Positions 18,556 to 28,294 of a stretch of 48,884 nt of DNA are shown one piece after another (the first letter of the stretch is position 1; each line of letters starts with the position of its first letter). Made by a program: the position numbers and the translations under genes. Source of the stretch: a bacterium (GTDB lineage Bacteria; Fidelibacterota; Marinisomatia; Marinisomatales; TCS55); assembly GCA_004321715.1 (NCBI GenBank), contig SGYN01000011.1, forward strand, positions 1-48,884. Direction: 5' to 3'. The notes below the pieces were generated by a model. That model searched no databases. It saw only the letters and a program-made list of their open reading frames with translations, and was not told the origin of the DNA.

Positions 18556-20250
18556 CTATTTTACTACAATTAGCTTAACCCAATGGGGCGATGGTTTACT
18601 ATTTTGGTTATCAGGATATGTTAGCTTTACAAAATAAACTCCATTATGAACATAAGTCCCTTGCTGATCTCTACCATCCCATTTTAATGTACCGGATGAT
18701 GAATTACGCTTATCAAATGATGTTGCAAAAACCTTTTCCATTGCAAAATTATAAATATCAATATCAATAACAAATGTACCAGACCATTCGTTTGTATGAA
18801 AACGCACATATCCATTGTTGTTTAAAACATTATGTGTATATGGAGAAAAAGGGTTCGGGTAGGCATAATCTTCATCGATATCATATTCTGCTCGAAAAAC
18901 TTTCCAATTCAACCCATCAAGATCATATGAATGAGCCGCACCATCTCCTGTTCCTATCCAAATGGAACGATCACCATAATATGAACGATTATCAAATGCT
19001 ATACTATATACTTCATCTGCCAATACTTCATCTAGATCGTATATTGCTGTATTTGGTACAGGAATTGCCTGATGTGCTGGATTATATAGCGCCCAGTTAA
19101 TCCCATCTTCTGTTTTCCAAAGACCATTTGCAGATGCAGCAAACACCAGAGAATCAAATGATGCAATATTATAAATCCTTTCACCTAATAATGCCGTATT
19201 CCAAGATAAACCATCATCTATTGTATAGCTTAATCCGCGCTGTTCGGTTGGGTCATCTGCATTGACAGTGGCTGCCCATATAATTCGTTTTCCATTCAAT
19301 CGCTGAATTTCTAATCCAACAACAAAATTACCAGATAAATTATCCATCGGGTATGAATAATGCTTCCAATCGATACAATTCCCTGATCCAAGAATACCTC
19401 GGTTTATACCATTTGCTGTACCAACCCATATTGTATCACTGTAGCTTAATACTGAAAATGCTTTATGATTATGATTTCCGCCATCAAGAGGGTCTCTAGG
19501 ATTTAAATAATAATCTTTTAAAATATATTTTCCCCCTACTCGTATATAGGAAGTATCCTTACAGGTTGTTAATTCATATTGATTATCCATTGGCAAAGGA
19601 ACTCTCTCCCATACCTGGTCACTAAATTTGAAACGACGCAACCCACCTGCCCAGCTTGCTGTCCATGCAAATTCTTCTGAAAGATCCATATCATAAGTAA
19701 CATTGGCTTGCGGTACAGTTACAGGAAGAACTGCTATAAAACCAATATCACCAAATGGTATTGTATCTGATAAAGCATCATCTATTGGCTGATCATAATA
19801 GATCCAATTTATTGTACTATCTGTTGCGTCTGTTGTAAATACTATTCCCTTTCCAATTGGAATATCATTTTCACTACCTGCTACCGCTGCAAACATAAAT
19901 TTTTCATAAGGACCACCTTGGTCCCCCGTTGCCATGGCTGAGATTCCTCCTATTGGAATTCTATTCGTAAAAGATCCATTAGCCAATTCCATAGTATCTT
20001 GTATTGTTTCAATAGAAAGTGAATCTCGAATAATACTAATTCCTAAACCAGTACCTAACCAAACCAACTTTTCACCTTGCAGAATTACTTCTGTTACTAC
20101 ATTGCTGCGCATTGTATTAGTATTTGATGATAATGAATCTGTTGAATCAACAATGGAAGAGCGAAAAACGTATTCAGATGGAAACAACTTTTGAGCATAT
20201 ATAAGGTCTGCATTAAATAATAGTATAACTAAAAGAATAAATTGCTTCAT
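18556..20250 (-). CDS. Exported propeller-like protein with T9SS/FlgD-type C-terminal domain
   Basis: A 564-residue protein with signal peptide ending IYA before Gln20. The central part has repeated W-x-G-T-x(2)-G-hydrophobic patterns (VWLGTGLGISI; TIWVGTANGINRG; VFAASANGLWKTEDG; SIWIGTGDGAAH), as in two-component-regulator-type or sialidase-like beta-propellers. The last about 100 residues (EDYAYPNPFSPY ... HWVKLIVVK) fit the T9SS sorting domain with FlgD-like Ig topology. It likely ends up on the cell surface and may be a structural or T9SS accessory protein because it is encoded between the translocon genes. ATG overlaps the preceding stop as ATGA. Confidence 0.78.
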   Translation of the reverse strand: MKQFILLVILLFNADLIYAQKLFPSEYVFRSSIVDSTDSLSSNTNTMRSNVVTEVILQGEKLVWLGTGLGISIIRDSLSIETIQDTMELANGSFTNRIPIGGISAMATGDQGGPYEKFMFAAVAGSENDIPIGKGIVFTTDATDSTINWIYYDQPIDDALSDTIPFGDIGFIAVLPVTVPQANVTYDMDLSEEFAWTASWAGGLRRFKFSDQVWERVPLPMDNQYELTTCKDTSYIRVGGKYILKDYYLNPRDPLDGGNHNHKAFSVLSYSDTIWVGTANGINRGILGSGNCIDWKHYSYPMDNLSGNFVVGLEIQRLNGKRIIWAATVNADDPTEQRGLSYTIDDGLSWNTALLGERIYNIASFDSLVFAASANGLWKTEDGINWALYNPAHQAIPVPNTAIYDLDEVLADEVYSIAFDNRSYYGDRSIWIGTGDGAAHSYDLDGLNWKVFRAEYDIDEDYAYPNPFSPYTHNVLNNNGYVRFHTNEWSGTFVIDIDIYNFAMEKVFATSFDKRNSSSGTLKWDGRDQQGTYVHNGVYFVKLTYPDNQNSKPSPHWVKLIVVK

Positions 20251-21110
20251 TCTACAACAACCGTATGAATCACTGTATCTGAATAAGTATTAGACATATC
20301 CATAGCATCAAAAATCCAATTGAAAGTTCCGGTTTTCGTTTGCAATGATGGATCTACATTCCCAGAACCAAATATTGGAACACGAAAACTATAAATAGCA
20401 TCATTTGCTATTGAATCACCACTAGTAAAATTGGGCTCATAAATAATCACTTCACTTCCATCATCATAAAGGTTAATTAAGTTTCCTTTATTAAGAAACG
20501 AATCACCTTCAACATGATATGAAACAAAACCCACTCTTCGTACATCATCTAATCCATTCGCATCATGCACTTTAGCTTTCACCACTTTAAATATTACACT
20601 ATTATTCGATGGCCTTACTATAGTATCAGGAGCAATAATATATTGTAATTGTGGAATAATATTTCCTAAAAAAAAAGAATCTTGTAGCGCAAATGAAGCG
20701 CCATTACCATAATTAGCCTGAAATTTTATATGAACTTTTCCCGTATCATCTAAAGAAATTGGATTTGCTAAATAAATCGTGTCATTCAACACTTTTAATG
20801 AATATAAATTATCGCCACTTATTATATCACCACTTTGGCCGTCATCGTTTAACAATAAATTATCTGGAGAAACTGTAGTATCTGTTCCATACCAATATAA
20901 TATCGTGCTTTCTAGTGGCGATCTATTAATACTTGATAGAACTTCAATTGCAAAGTAAAGAATACGATCATCCTGTAAATAGGTAAATTGTAAATTTCCT
21001 AAGGGACTATCGATTTCATTATTATCATTAGAACCGGAACATCCATAAAAAAAGATGATGGAAATACAAATAATGGATAAGTGTTTTAATATTTTATAAA
21101 TAAAACTCAT
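20247..21110 (-). CDS. Lipoprotein of unknown function
   Basis: A 287-residue lipoprotein: FFYGC places the lipid on Cys24, followed by SGSNDNNEID, an Asp/Asn-rich stretch like the surface-export signal reported for Bacteroidota lipoproteins (resemblance only). Two Ig-like beta-sandwiches seem likely (about 35-135 and 145-285), the second with a NGLDDVRRVGFVSY turn typical of such folds. No catalytic motif is seen. It is coupled to the glutaminyl cyclase gene upstream and to the propeller gene downstream (both ATGA overlaps). Confidence 0.72.
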   Translation of the reverse strand: MSFIYKILKHLSIICISIIFFYGCSGSNDNNEIDSPLGNLQFTYLQDDRILYFAIEVLSSINRSPLESTILYWYGTDTTVSPDNLLLNDDGQSGDIISGDNLYSLKVLNDTIYLANPISLDDTGKVHIKFQANYGNGASFALQDSFFLGNIIPQLQYIIAPDTIVRPSNNSVIFKVVKAKVHDANGLDDVRRVGFVSYHVEGDSFLNKGNLINLYDDGSEVIIYEPNFTSGDSIANDAIYSFRVPIFGSGNVDPSLQTKTGTFNWIFDAMDMSNTYSDTVIHTVVVE

Positions 21111-22027
21111 TTATGGCTTCCATAAATATAGTGAACTAAAAGACTGCCTACTTGTCCTAAACTTTCTGCTGAGCAATTATCTGGAATATCTTTTGATGTA
21201 TGCCAATAATTACTATATCGATTAGGATAATTAAAATCGATTATATCAATAGCTGGTATTTTTGCTTCTTGCCATAGAGGAACGTGATCATCAAATATTG
21301 CATGAACAATTCTTGATTCAAAAGCTTCCAAATTTAATTCTTTTGCTAAAGACCATAGCCTTTTTACTAATCCTCTATTTTGCTGATATGAATAACGTTC
21401 AATAGGGATATGCAGTTCTTTATCTCCTATCATATCTAATATAATTGCTTCATCTGGTGTATCAATTGGTAGATTTTTTGCAAAATACTGTGATCCTCGT
21501 GCATAGCTTTTGGGAATTCCAGGCCTGCCCATGTCTTCCCCATCAAATAATACTAAAGACACTCTCATTGGTGGAGGATTACTCTGAAATATCCTTGCTA
21601 ATTCTAAAATAACTGAAACACCACTAGCTCCATCATTAGCACCTATAATTGGTTGATCATGTTTTTCAATATTCAAATCTTTATCAGCCCAAGGCCTCGT
21701 ATCCCAATGTGCACCAATTAACAAATGAGGTCTACTTTTCATATTGTATTCAGCAATAATATTACTTAAATCATACTGTTTATCATCGATATCATCTATC
21801 ACAAATGGTTGAGTAAAAACTGTATCAGAATAACTAGCTAGCGTTTTTTGCAGAAATATCTTACAATTATTATACCCAATAGACCCCGGATTCCGGGGGC
21901 CAAAATCACATTGATCTAATAGAAATTGATAAGCTCTATTTTGATCAAATTCTGGTACAACCTCATTACATGAAATAATTAAAAGAATTGATAAACAGCA
22001 TATAAAATTTTTAATTAATAGTCTCAT
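21107..22027 (-). CDS. Lipoprotein glutaminyl-peptide cyclotransferase (M28-fold, zinc-dependent)
   Basis: A 306-residue lipoprotein (LLIISC, Cys20). It has the full zinc glutaminyl cyclase pattern: GPRNPGS (43-49), GAHWDTRPW (105-113), GANDGASG (129-136; Asp132 zinc), FDGEDMG (161-167; Glu164 general base, Asp165 zinc), LDMIGDKEL (197-205), FDDHVPLW (245-252; Asp247), IDIIDFNYP (260-268) and YWHT (274-277; His276 zinc). Members of this clade cyclise N-terminal Gln to pyroglutamate; plain M28 aminopeptidases lack the DDH-P and WHT combination. It follows sprA by six bases. With most exported proteins here having Gln at +1, the most likely task is capping the new N-termini after signal-peptide removal. 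Confidence 0.9.
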   Translation of the reverse strand: MRLLIKNFICCLSILLIISCNEVVPEFDQNRAYQFLLDQCDFGPRNPGSIGYNNCKIFLQKTLASYSDTVFTQPFVIDDIDDKQYDLSNIIAEYNMKSRPHLLIGAHWDTRPWADKDLNIEKHDQPIIGANDGASGVSVILELARIFQSNPPPMRVSLVLFDGEDMGRPGIPKSYARGSQYFAKNLPIDTPDEAIILDMIGDKELHIPIERYSYQQNRGLVKRLWSLAKELNLEAFESRIVHAIFDDHVPLWQEAKIPAIDIIDFNYPNRYSNYWHTSKDIPDNCSAESLGQVGSLLVHYIYGSHK

Positions 22028-22033
22028 TGTATA

Positions 22034-25000
22034 TTATCCTGTAATTGCAATATTTACATCAAATCCAAAATCTCGGTCAATTTTTTTCCCAGTGGTCATC
22101 GATTCATTTTCATGATAACCATAAATCATACTTCCACTCACTTTGGCAGAAAATGTATACGTGATTCTAATACCAGTTTTCCAGCCTGAATTAAATGCAG
22201 TCTGTCCAAATTCCAAACCACCATTTTTACTACCAAGAGTTTCGCTCTCATTCATATCAAAATTAAACTGGAAATTAACAGTATTTTGGATTTTATAATC
22301 TTCCATAAATGGAAGTGGAATCGTAATCCCCCCTCTATGACTATAATTAGCGCTGGAGGTATAACTTTTATCACGATGAACAGTTATACCTGTTGGTACA
22401 CGATCCAACGATTTTGAAAGATTATGTCTAAAATTCATCGAGATGCCCTTTTGTAAGCTTGCAGTTAAACCAATTAATGGGGAAAAATTTGTATTTACTC
22501 GAGATGATCTTTCAAATTCTTCAAAATCTGATATGAATGTTTGTAAATCAAGTAATGGCATATTTGGACCTGAAAAATTTTCGAATTGCCAAGCCCGAAC
22601 TTCTTTTCCACTAAAACCATGTTCAAGTGAAAGAGATCTCAAAAACTTTTTAATAATAGGGAGTTTTTCCAATCCTGACCAGCGGACACTCCACCCTGGG
22701 AGTGGAAGTCCATTTTCCAATTTCTCACCATAAGCAAAATAATCACGTGACATATTTCTCTGTTCGGTACCAGAGCCACTCCTTGTAGTTGATACGTTTT
22801 GCGCATAATTAAAACTTGTACTAATACTTCTGGTAAGATTAAGACCTGATCGCAATGAAAAATCACGCTTATGATCCCAACCTCCAATATCAGAACCTAT
22901 TTTTTCCGAATGCGATAATCCATGATCGGGTTCCCAACCAAATCGATATCCTAATGGAATATCTCCAATTACACCTCTGCCCGTTCTTGTTAAATTTTCC
23001 GAATAACTAAAATTTATTGGATTGATCTTCTTTAATAGCCCATGTGCAAAGGTTAAAATAGGAATATTTTTTTGTACCTTCTCCTCAATTTTTGTTTCCT
23101 CTTGTTTACCTCTTCTTCTTCTAGATCTTCCTTTCGGCGCAGTAGATGCTTTGGCAGGAGGTTTATATACCGTTTCAAACATGTTTGCTAAACTTAATGC
23201 AATACTAGAAGAAAAACGCAATTGAGTTCCTATATTAGCGCCTCCTATAGTGCTTTCTCTATCTTGATTCCAAGAGTATGCAGATGAATAATTCATATTT
23301 GGCTTCAACCAAGAAAAAATTGTTGGATTAAAAGATGTTGATAAATTCTCAGTAATATTTTCTACAACACCTGGGTCCAGATCTTTAATTGCTAACCAAG
23401 CATAGCCTCTATAATCTTGCATATCACTTTTAACTGCTCGTGTATATTTTGTCTTTATTCCATTTGTTAACATATAATCCATTGAAAAATTTCTATTTAG
23501 GCCAAAATTATATGTATCAGGTGATTTACCACCAACGCGTTTAATTCTTTGGCTTAAACTTTCACTAAAGTTTAATGAAGTATTAAAGTTTGATGGAGTA
23601 TAGTAAAAATGTATTTCACTTAATTTTTGTCCTATTAGAGGAATTGGCTTAAACCATTTAAAAGGGCTTATATAATTATCACGGCCAAATGGAAGAGAAT
23701 AACTAACTTTTCCTGAATATTTTTCATTTAACACTTCCTTATTTAACTCATTCGATGATAAAGAACTGCTAGCACTAAAACTCGGCTTTATTTTATCTAA
23801 TGTATACTGAATGATTTTGTTATCCGATTTACTGGATTTTGTTAAGGATGTACTAAAATTTAACCCAGAAGATTTTGTCAGGATTGAATCTGGCGCCTCT
23901 CCTTGGTTAACTAAAATATCTGATCCAGGAAAGTATTTAGGAGTGTTAGACGAATTTGTCATTGATAAGTTCAAGGGGATATTAATTCCCCATGATTTTG
24001 GTAATAATTTATGTAGTTGAAAATTTGTATTTAGGTTCAGATTTTCTCCAGTTTGATTAGTGCCTAATCGTTGCTGTAAAACATGAAAATCTGCATCTTT
24101 TCTACTATAAGTAATTGAAGTATTTGCAATATCCGCAACACTTAATCTGGATGTTAACCTCATAGCAACCCCTTTATCTTTTTTAACACCGCTTAATCGT
24201 AACTCATCAATCCAAACTTCCCCATTTATCCATTCATCAGAAATATTTTTAACACCAACCATAAAAAATTTAATTCTTGATAATGCTGGTTTACCTTTAA
24301 TTCTTATTTGTTTACCAGTGGGGGAGCCTTCATCATCATAAAATGTATAATATTTTATCCCTGATGAATCGGTTATTGTATCATAATCATTAAGTTTTTT
24401 TACATTTGTGGAGTCTTGGAGTTTTAGTTGTGTAAGCCAATTTAAATTAAGACTAATTGTGTTTCTATCTTCTGATTCATCCCATCCTTGATATACAGGT
24501 TGGATTAATTCATAATAATCTTCTCCAAGGCCGAATCTCATAAAGAACTGTACTTTTGTTTCAGCAGTTTGTATCCATGAACTATTTCCATAAACATACA
24601 TTTTCAATTTATCATATGTTAGATAACTTTTAGCTCTATCACCTGATAAATTCAGTAAAGTTTTTAATGCAGCACCTTTTTGCTTGGGAGCAAGATTATC
24701 AAATTTTAATACGAGTGACTGTTCTTTTGAACGAATCTCATTTATACGGTCATATTCACCTTTCACTCCTTTTGGCGGTTGATAGTTTGCGTTGTCTTCT
24801 GTATTTATGACAGATATTGCAAATACGCTATCAGAGTTTGATTTACTATATACTTCTGATGAATCAGCTGCAATACCAAGCTCTTGCCATTCATTCCCTA
24901 CTAATTCAATTTTTGCAACTTGAATCCATGTTTGTGTAGTGTCAGACAATCGTATTCTACAGAATTTAATTTCATTCCATTCTTGATTTCCTGAACTATC

Positions 25001-28000
25001 CGCCATTTCGAAGTGGCTTAATGGAATTCTAAAAAGTTTCCAGCCAGTGGGTTGCCCATTTTTTACTGTTTCACCAGAAAAATATGTAGTGTCGTCTAAT
25101 GTAAATGTCTTTGTAAAGTAATCATTGGTTTTGTCTAAGAATCCTGTCCTATCAAGATCTTCCGTATCAGGGTACCTTCCAGCATCTAATGCATTCCCTT
25201 CCGTACCATTAATTCTTTTATAATCATTACTTCCCTCATTATAATTCCAATTATCTCCATTCGGATCACTAGGATCAATATCATTACTCGTATTTATTAA
25301 TTCTATTTCACCTGATGATAAATATTCATTATACGTCCCTCCAAACTCTAAGCAGCCCCCCCAACCATCTTCTGTATCATCAGCACAGCCATCTAAGCCA
25401 ATATCTTCAGAGTCATCTAATAATCCATCACCAATCATTCCAGCCACTGGAATATCCTCTGTATTTAAAGAACCATCTCCATTCCAATCCTCACTTATTT
25501 TTCCAAGATCAATACTTAGTTTTGATTGTGCATCATTTTTATTGCGAACCCAAATCTCAAAGAATTTTGTTTGAGTTTGATCATAATCTCCTGAATACAA
25601 TGTAGTTATGATACCTGCCCATAATGAGTCCTGAGGTAGATTTGATTGATGAACAAATGGTTTATAATTCATTACTAAAATATCTGTTGTTTCATTTTGC
25701 GCGCGTATCGATGTTTCTTGATTTGGCCAAATATCTTTTGTTCTCCATTGTACATACGGATTATACCAATACATATTTGCCCTATTTCGATGACTCAGAG
25801 TTCTATTAAATGAACCTAATAATGGAGGTGATGATGTTTTCCAAAATCTACGCTGAATTGGAAAAGATGTGGTTCGTTTTGCTCCTTCGAAATCATCTAT
25901 ATAAGCTACTCCGCTAGGGTCACCCGTTGCAGAATTATTAATTGAATTAGGATTTGGCATTACTTGTGCAAGTTCTCCTTCGATAGAGAATGATGATGTT
26001 TTTTCCGTATTTATTATTGGTAATTTATCTATAAACCTAGTGAGTCCTTCCATAGGTTGATCATATCGACCGTTAACTCCCCAAATAAAATTTCTTGTTG
26101 GTTCATATCCTACTTCTATTTTTTCATTCATTACTGATTGGTTAAAATATAATGCAGTCGCTCCTATAAATGATCTTTCACCAAAATCCATTTGTGCACG
26201 TGTGCCAAAAATTGTTTTTTTATCAAAAGAAACTATTTCATGTTTATCAAACAATATTTTTAGTATTGCATTTGGATTTAATTCCTCATTCATAATGAGT
26301 GTTCCAGAAAAATAATCTATTTGATAATCGACGCCTCGTTTTAATTCTAGTCCATCAACAAAAACCTGTTCACTACCTTCAACAATCATAAACCCAAGAT
26401 TGATATTTGAACTCTGATTTGTGTATTCTACTTGAATTTCAAAACGACTATCATTATTAATTTCAGTTTGCGTTGTTGTTGTATACATTTTTCCTTCACC
26501 AAGAACACTTTGCAACTCAATATTTTTGTTACCGCCATTCAAAGAATCGTATGCAAAAGGATAGAATGTTGGAAACATTAATTCACCACTCCCCATATTG
26601 ACAATACTACTATTTTCCATATCAATTAACTCATCCGACTGGCGAATCCCCGTTTCATTTAAACTATCTAACCCAAACTGCGTAATATAGGGTGTTCCTC
26701 CAAGATCATATTCGGAGGGAGGATTTTGGCGTTGATTAATTATCTTAACACGGAAACCTTCCTTATTAATATTTGATGCTCCCATATAGTATACATTTTT
26801 AAACATTAAATCCCAATTTGAATGGCTTGGAGTTAATGATATTGGTTTGATCATTTTTAAAATCAAACTGGATGTTGAATCAGCAGGATCAATACCGCTT
26901 CCAACTGTTAATAACGTATCACCAGTCAATCTATTTGCTAAAACAAATGTACATCCATATGCTTCATTTGATGATCGATTGCGTAATCGAATAAATCCTA
27001 AATCATTACTTATAGAATAATCTTGTCCTGGTTCTAGCCTCTTAAAATTACCTTCCTGACTTTCCGTGTCATCTATATTATTTAAATCTGCGTATGCTAT
27101 TCCCGGATCTGTACTCGCATCATTTGCAGATTCAAGTTTGTACAAATCGAAATCTCTAATAATAGTATTACCAACCAAATGTGAACCTTCAAACAAAGGG
27201 TAAAATGGTGGAATATTAATAAATTCACCAGCCAAAGAAGTATCTATTCCATTACGAAACCATTTATGAATGAAAAAATATTGATTTTTTATATAATCAC
27301 TATCTTTAATCTTTATTACTGCAGATTCGTTACTCCCTTTGTACTCTTGTTGTTCTTTTTTTGTTTTCTCAATTGACGCAATAGTTGTGATATCCACTGG
27401 TCCCAGCTTCGAAATTGCCTTTAAGCCAAAAAGACCATTATTCTGTCCTGAAAATGTAACGTACTGCGTTGCAGGAAGGGAAAGAGAGATATTACCCGCC
27501 TCAACCTTTTGTACAATATCATCTTCTTCTCCCTCATAGGAAATACGAATATTGTTTTCCCAATCAAAATCACGTTCGGAATCTCTATCCATCTTTACTG
27601 TTATACGGTCGCCAATTTTTCCTTCAATATTGACTGCTTGCTTCTGATCAAATTCTAAATGAGTATTTTGTGTCTCTCTAAGACTTGATCGTACCAGCTC
27701 TTGATCTTGCTGAACTAATTTTCCATTAATATTTATATTACCATTTACACGCAGAGAGACTCTTCCGAAATCACCCATATCCATCCCCACCATTTCTAAA
27801 TACCTTCCTCCTTGTCGTTCAGTATATCGCTGGTCGCCCGACCCTGTTTTATTAAAAGATTCGATAAAGTTCAACACTCTATTAACTTGAATCATATGAT
27901 TAAAATACCAATCAACTGAACAAGTAAAAGGAATACGTAGTATTTCATCATCTACATATTCTGTGAACGAAATAAATTTCCAACTACTGTCTATTGTGAT

Positions 28001-28234
28001 ATCAATAAACTGCTCGCTATAAGCAACATTCAATATGTTAATTGGTGGACCTAATGTGTCTTTCATTACACTTAAAGGTAATGGTAGTACCGGGAAAGCT
28101 GACACCACGTAAGGAGATTGAATATGGTAACTTACAGGTAACATAAAGACGGACTCCTCCTGTTGGCCGTAAGCATAATGAGTTGAACCTACGGTCATCA
28201 AAAACGCAAGAATGATGTAAAGCCCTTTTCTCAA
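22034..28234 (-). CDS. sprA: SprA/Sov, outer-membrane translocon of the type IX secretion system
   Basis: A 2066-residue protein, in the size range of SprA (the largest known bacterial barrel, 36 strands). Signal peptide then Gln24. The SprA N-terminal motif is clear at 195-290: FDQKQAVNIEGKIGDR, FDWENNIRISYEGEEDDIV, QKVEAGNISLSLP, GLFGLKAISKLG. A region at about 910-1015 is unusually acidic with dockerin- or EF-like loops (DWNGDGSLNTEDI, GDGLLDDSEDIGLDG). The remaining half is barrel strand. A basic RRRRGKQ tract near residue 1706 probably lies in a loop. The start is TTG (28234-28232), supported by AGGAG six to seven bases upstream; no ATG or GTG is available before the signal peptide. It heads the secretion operon after rdgB. 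Confidence 0.95.
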   Translation of the reverse strand: MRKGLYIILAFLMTVGSTHYAYGQQEESVFMLPVSYHIQSPYVVSAFPVLPLPLSVMKDTLGPPINILNVAYSEQFIDITIDSSWKFISFTEYVDDEILRIPFTCSVDWYFNHMIQVNRVLNFIESFNKTGSGDQRYTERQGGRYLEMVGMDMGDFGRVSLRVNGNININGKLVQQDQELVRSSLRETQNTHLEFDQKQAVNIEGKIGDRITVKMDRDSERDFDWENNIRISYEGEEDDIVQKVEAGNISLSLPATQYVTFSGQNNGLFGLKAISKLGPVDITTIASIEKTKKEQQEYKGSNESAVIKIKDSDYIKNQYFFIHKWFRNGIDTSLAGEFINIPPFYPLFEGSHLVGNTIIRDFDLYKLESANDASTDPGIAYADLNNIDDTESQEGNFKRLEPGQDYSISNDLGFIRLRNRSSNEAYGCTFVLANRLTGDTLLTVGSGIDPADSTSSLILKMIKPISLTPSHSNWDLMFKNVYYMGASNINKEGFRVKIINQRQNPPSEYDLGGTPYITQFGLDSLNETGIRQSDELIDMENSSIVNMGSGELMFPTFYPFAYDSLNGGNKNIELQSVLGEGKMYTTTTQTEINNDSRFEIQVEYTNQSSNINLGFMIVEGSEQVFVDGLELKRGVDYQIDYFSGTLIMNEELNPNAILKILFDKHEIVSFDKKTIFGTRAQMDFGERSFIGATALYFNQSVMNEKIEVGYEPTRNFIWGVNGRYDQPMEGLTRFIDKLPIINTEKTSSFSIEGELAQVMPNPNSINNSATGDPSGVAYIDDFEGAKRTTSFPIQRRFWKTSSPPLLGSFNRTLSHRNRANMYWYNPYVQWRTKDIWPNQETSIRAQNETTDILVMNYKPFVHQSNLPQDSLWAGIITTLYSGDYDQTQTKFFEIWVRNKNDAQSKLSIDLGKISEDWNGDGSLNTEDIPVAGMIGDGLLDDSEDIGLDGCADDTEDGWGGCLEFGGTYNEYLSSGEIELINTSNDIDPSDPNGDNWNYNEGSNDYKRINGTEGNALDAGRYPDTEDLDRTGFLDKTNDYFTKTFTLDDTTYFSGETVKNGQPTGWKLFRIPLSHFEMADSSGNQEWNEIKFCRIRLSDTTQTWIQVAKIELVGNEWQELGIAADSSEVYSKSNSDSVFAISVINTEDNANYQPPKGVKGEYDRINEIRSKEQSLVLKFDNLAPKQKGAALKTLLNLSGDRAKSYLTYDKLKMYVYGNSSWIQTAETKVQFFMRFGLGEDYYELIQPVYQGWDESEDRNTISLNLNWLTQLKLQDSTNVKKLNDYDTITDSSGIKYYTFYDDEGSPTGKQIRIKGKPALSRIKFFMVGVKNISDEWINGEVWIDELRLSGVKKDKGVAMRLTSRLSVADIANTSITYSRKDADFHVLQQRLGTNQTGENLNLNTNFQLHKLLPKSWGINIPLNLSMTNSSNTPKYFPGSDILVNQGEAPDSILTKSSGLNFSTSLTKSSKSDNKIIQYTLDKIKPSFSASSSLSSNELNKEVLNEKYSGKVSYSLPFGRDNYISPFKWFKPIPLIGQKLSEIHFYYTPSNFNTSLNFSESLSQRIKRVGGKSPDTYNFGLNRNFSMDYMLTNGIKTKYTRAVKSDMQDYRGYAWLAIKDLDPGVVENITENLSTSFNPTIFSWLKPNMNYSSAYSWNQDRESTIGGANIGTQLRFSSSIALSLANMFETVYKPPAKASTAPKGRSRRRRGKQEETKIEEKVQKNIPILTFAHGLLKKINPINFSYSENLTRTGRGVIGDIPLGYRFGWEPDHGLSHSEKIGSDIGGWDHKRDFSLRSGLNLTRSISTSFNYAQNVSTTRSGSGTEQRNMSRDYFAYGEKLENGLPLPGWSVRWSGLEKLPIIKKFLRSLSLEHGFSGKEVRAWQFENFSGPNMPLLDLQTFISDFEEFERSSRVNTNFSPLIGLTASLQKGISMNFRHNLSKSLDRVPTGITVHRDKSYTSSANYSHRGGITIPLPFMEDYKIQNTVNFQFNFDMNESETLGSKNGGLEFGQTAFNSGWKTGIRITYTFSAKVSGSMIYGYHENESMTTGKKIDRDFGFDVNIAITG

Positions 28235-28238
28235 AGGG
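28223..28238 (-). promoter_or_regulatory. Hairpin enclosing the sprA start codon
   Basis: On the minus strand CCCTTT-GAGA-AAAGGG forms a perfect 6-bp stem with a GNRA (GAGA) tetraloop. The TTG start codon spans the last two stem bases and the first loop base, and the AGGAG ribosome-binding sequence lies just upstream of the stem. Folding would hinder initiation. The structure is seen in the sequence; a regulatory role is inference. Confidence 0.5.
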
Positions 28239-28261
28239 TTTCTCCTGTATTGTTATTTATG

Positions 28262-28294
28262 TCGGTTGGCCCCCTCAGGGAACCATCAATCCGA
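28262..28294 (-). promoter_or_regulatory. Structured element in the sprA leader
   Basis: The 107-base gap between the rdgB stop and sprA start contains nested complementarity: outer TCGG (minus-strand 28294-28291) with CCGA (28265-28262), inner GG/CC, and CCC-TGA-GGG. An imperfect palindrome ATA-GAGAATTCTC-C-TAT lies nearby at 28308-28324. I do not recognise any known riboswitch class in it. It could be an operator, a processing site or a leader structure. Confidence 0.35.

Noticed and set aside
18774-19100. A 108-codon plus-strand frame antisense to the propeller gene
   Set aside because: It is the complement of a well-supported coding frame, has skewed His/Tyr/Leu composition and no start signal; same judgement for the frames at 34157-34504 and 25315-25605.
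28262-28294. sprA leader stem considered as a known riboswitch
   Set aside because: It lacks the conserved cores I can recall for TPP, cobalamin, SAM, c-di-GMP, preQ1 or fluoride riboswitches; kept only as an unnamed structure.
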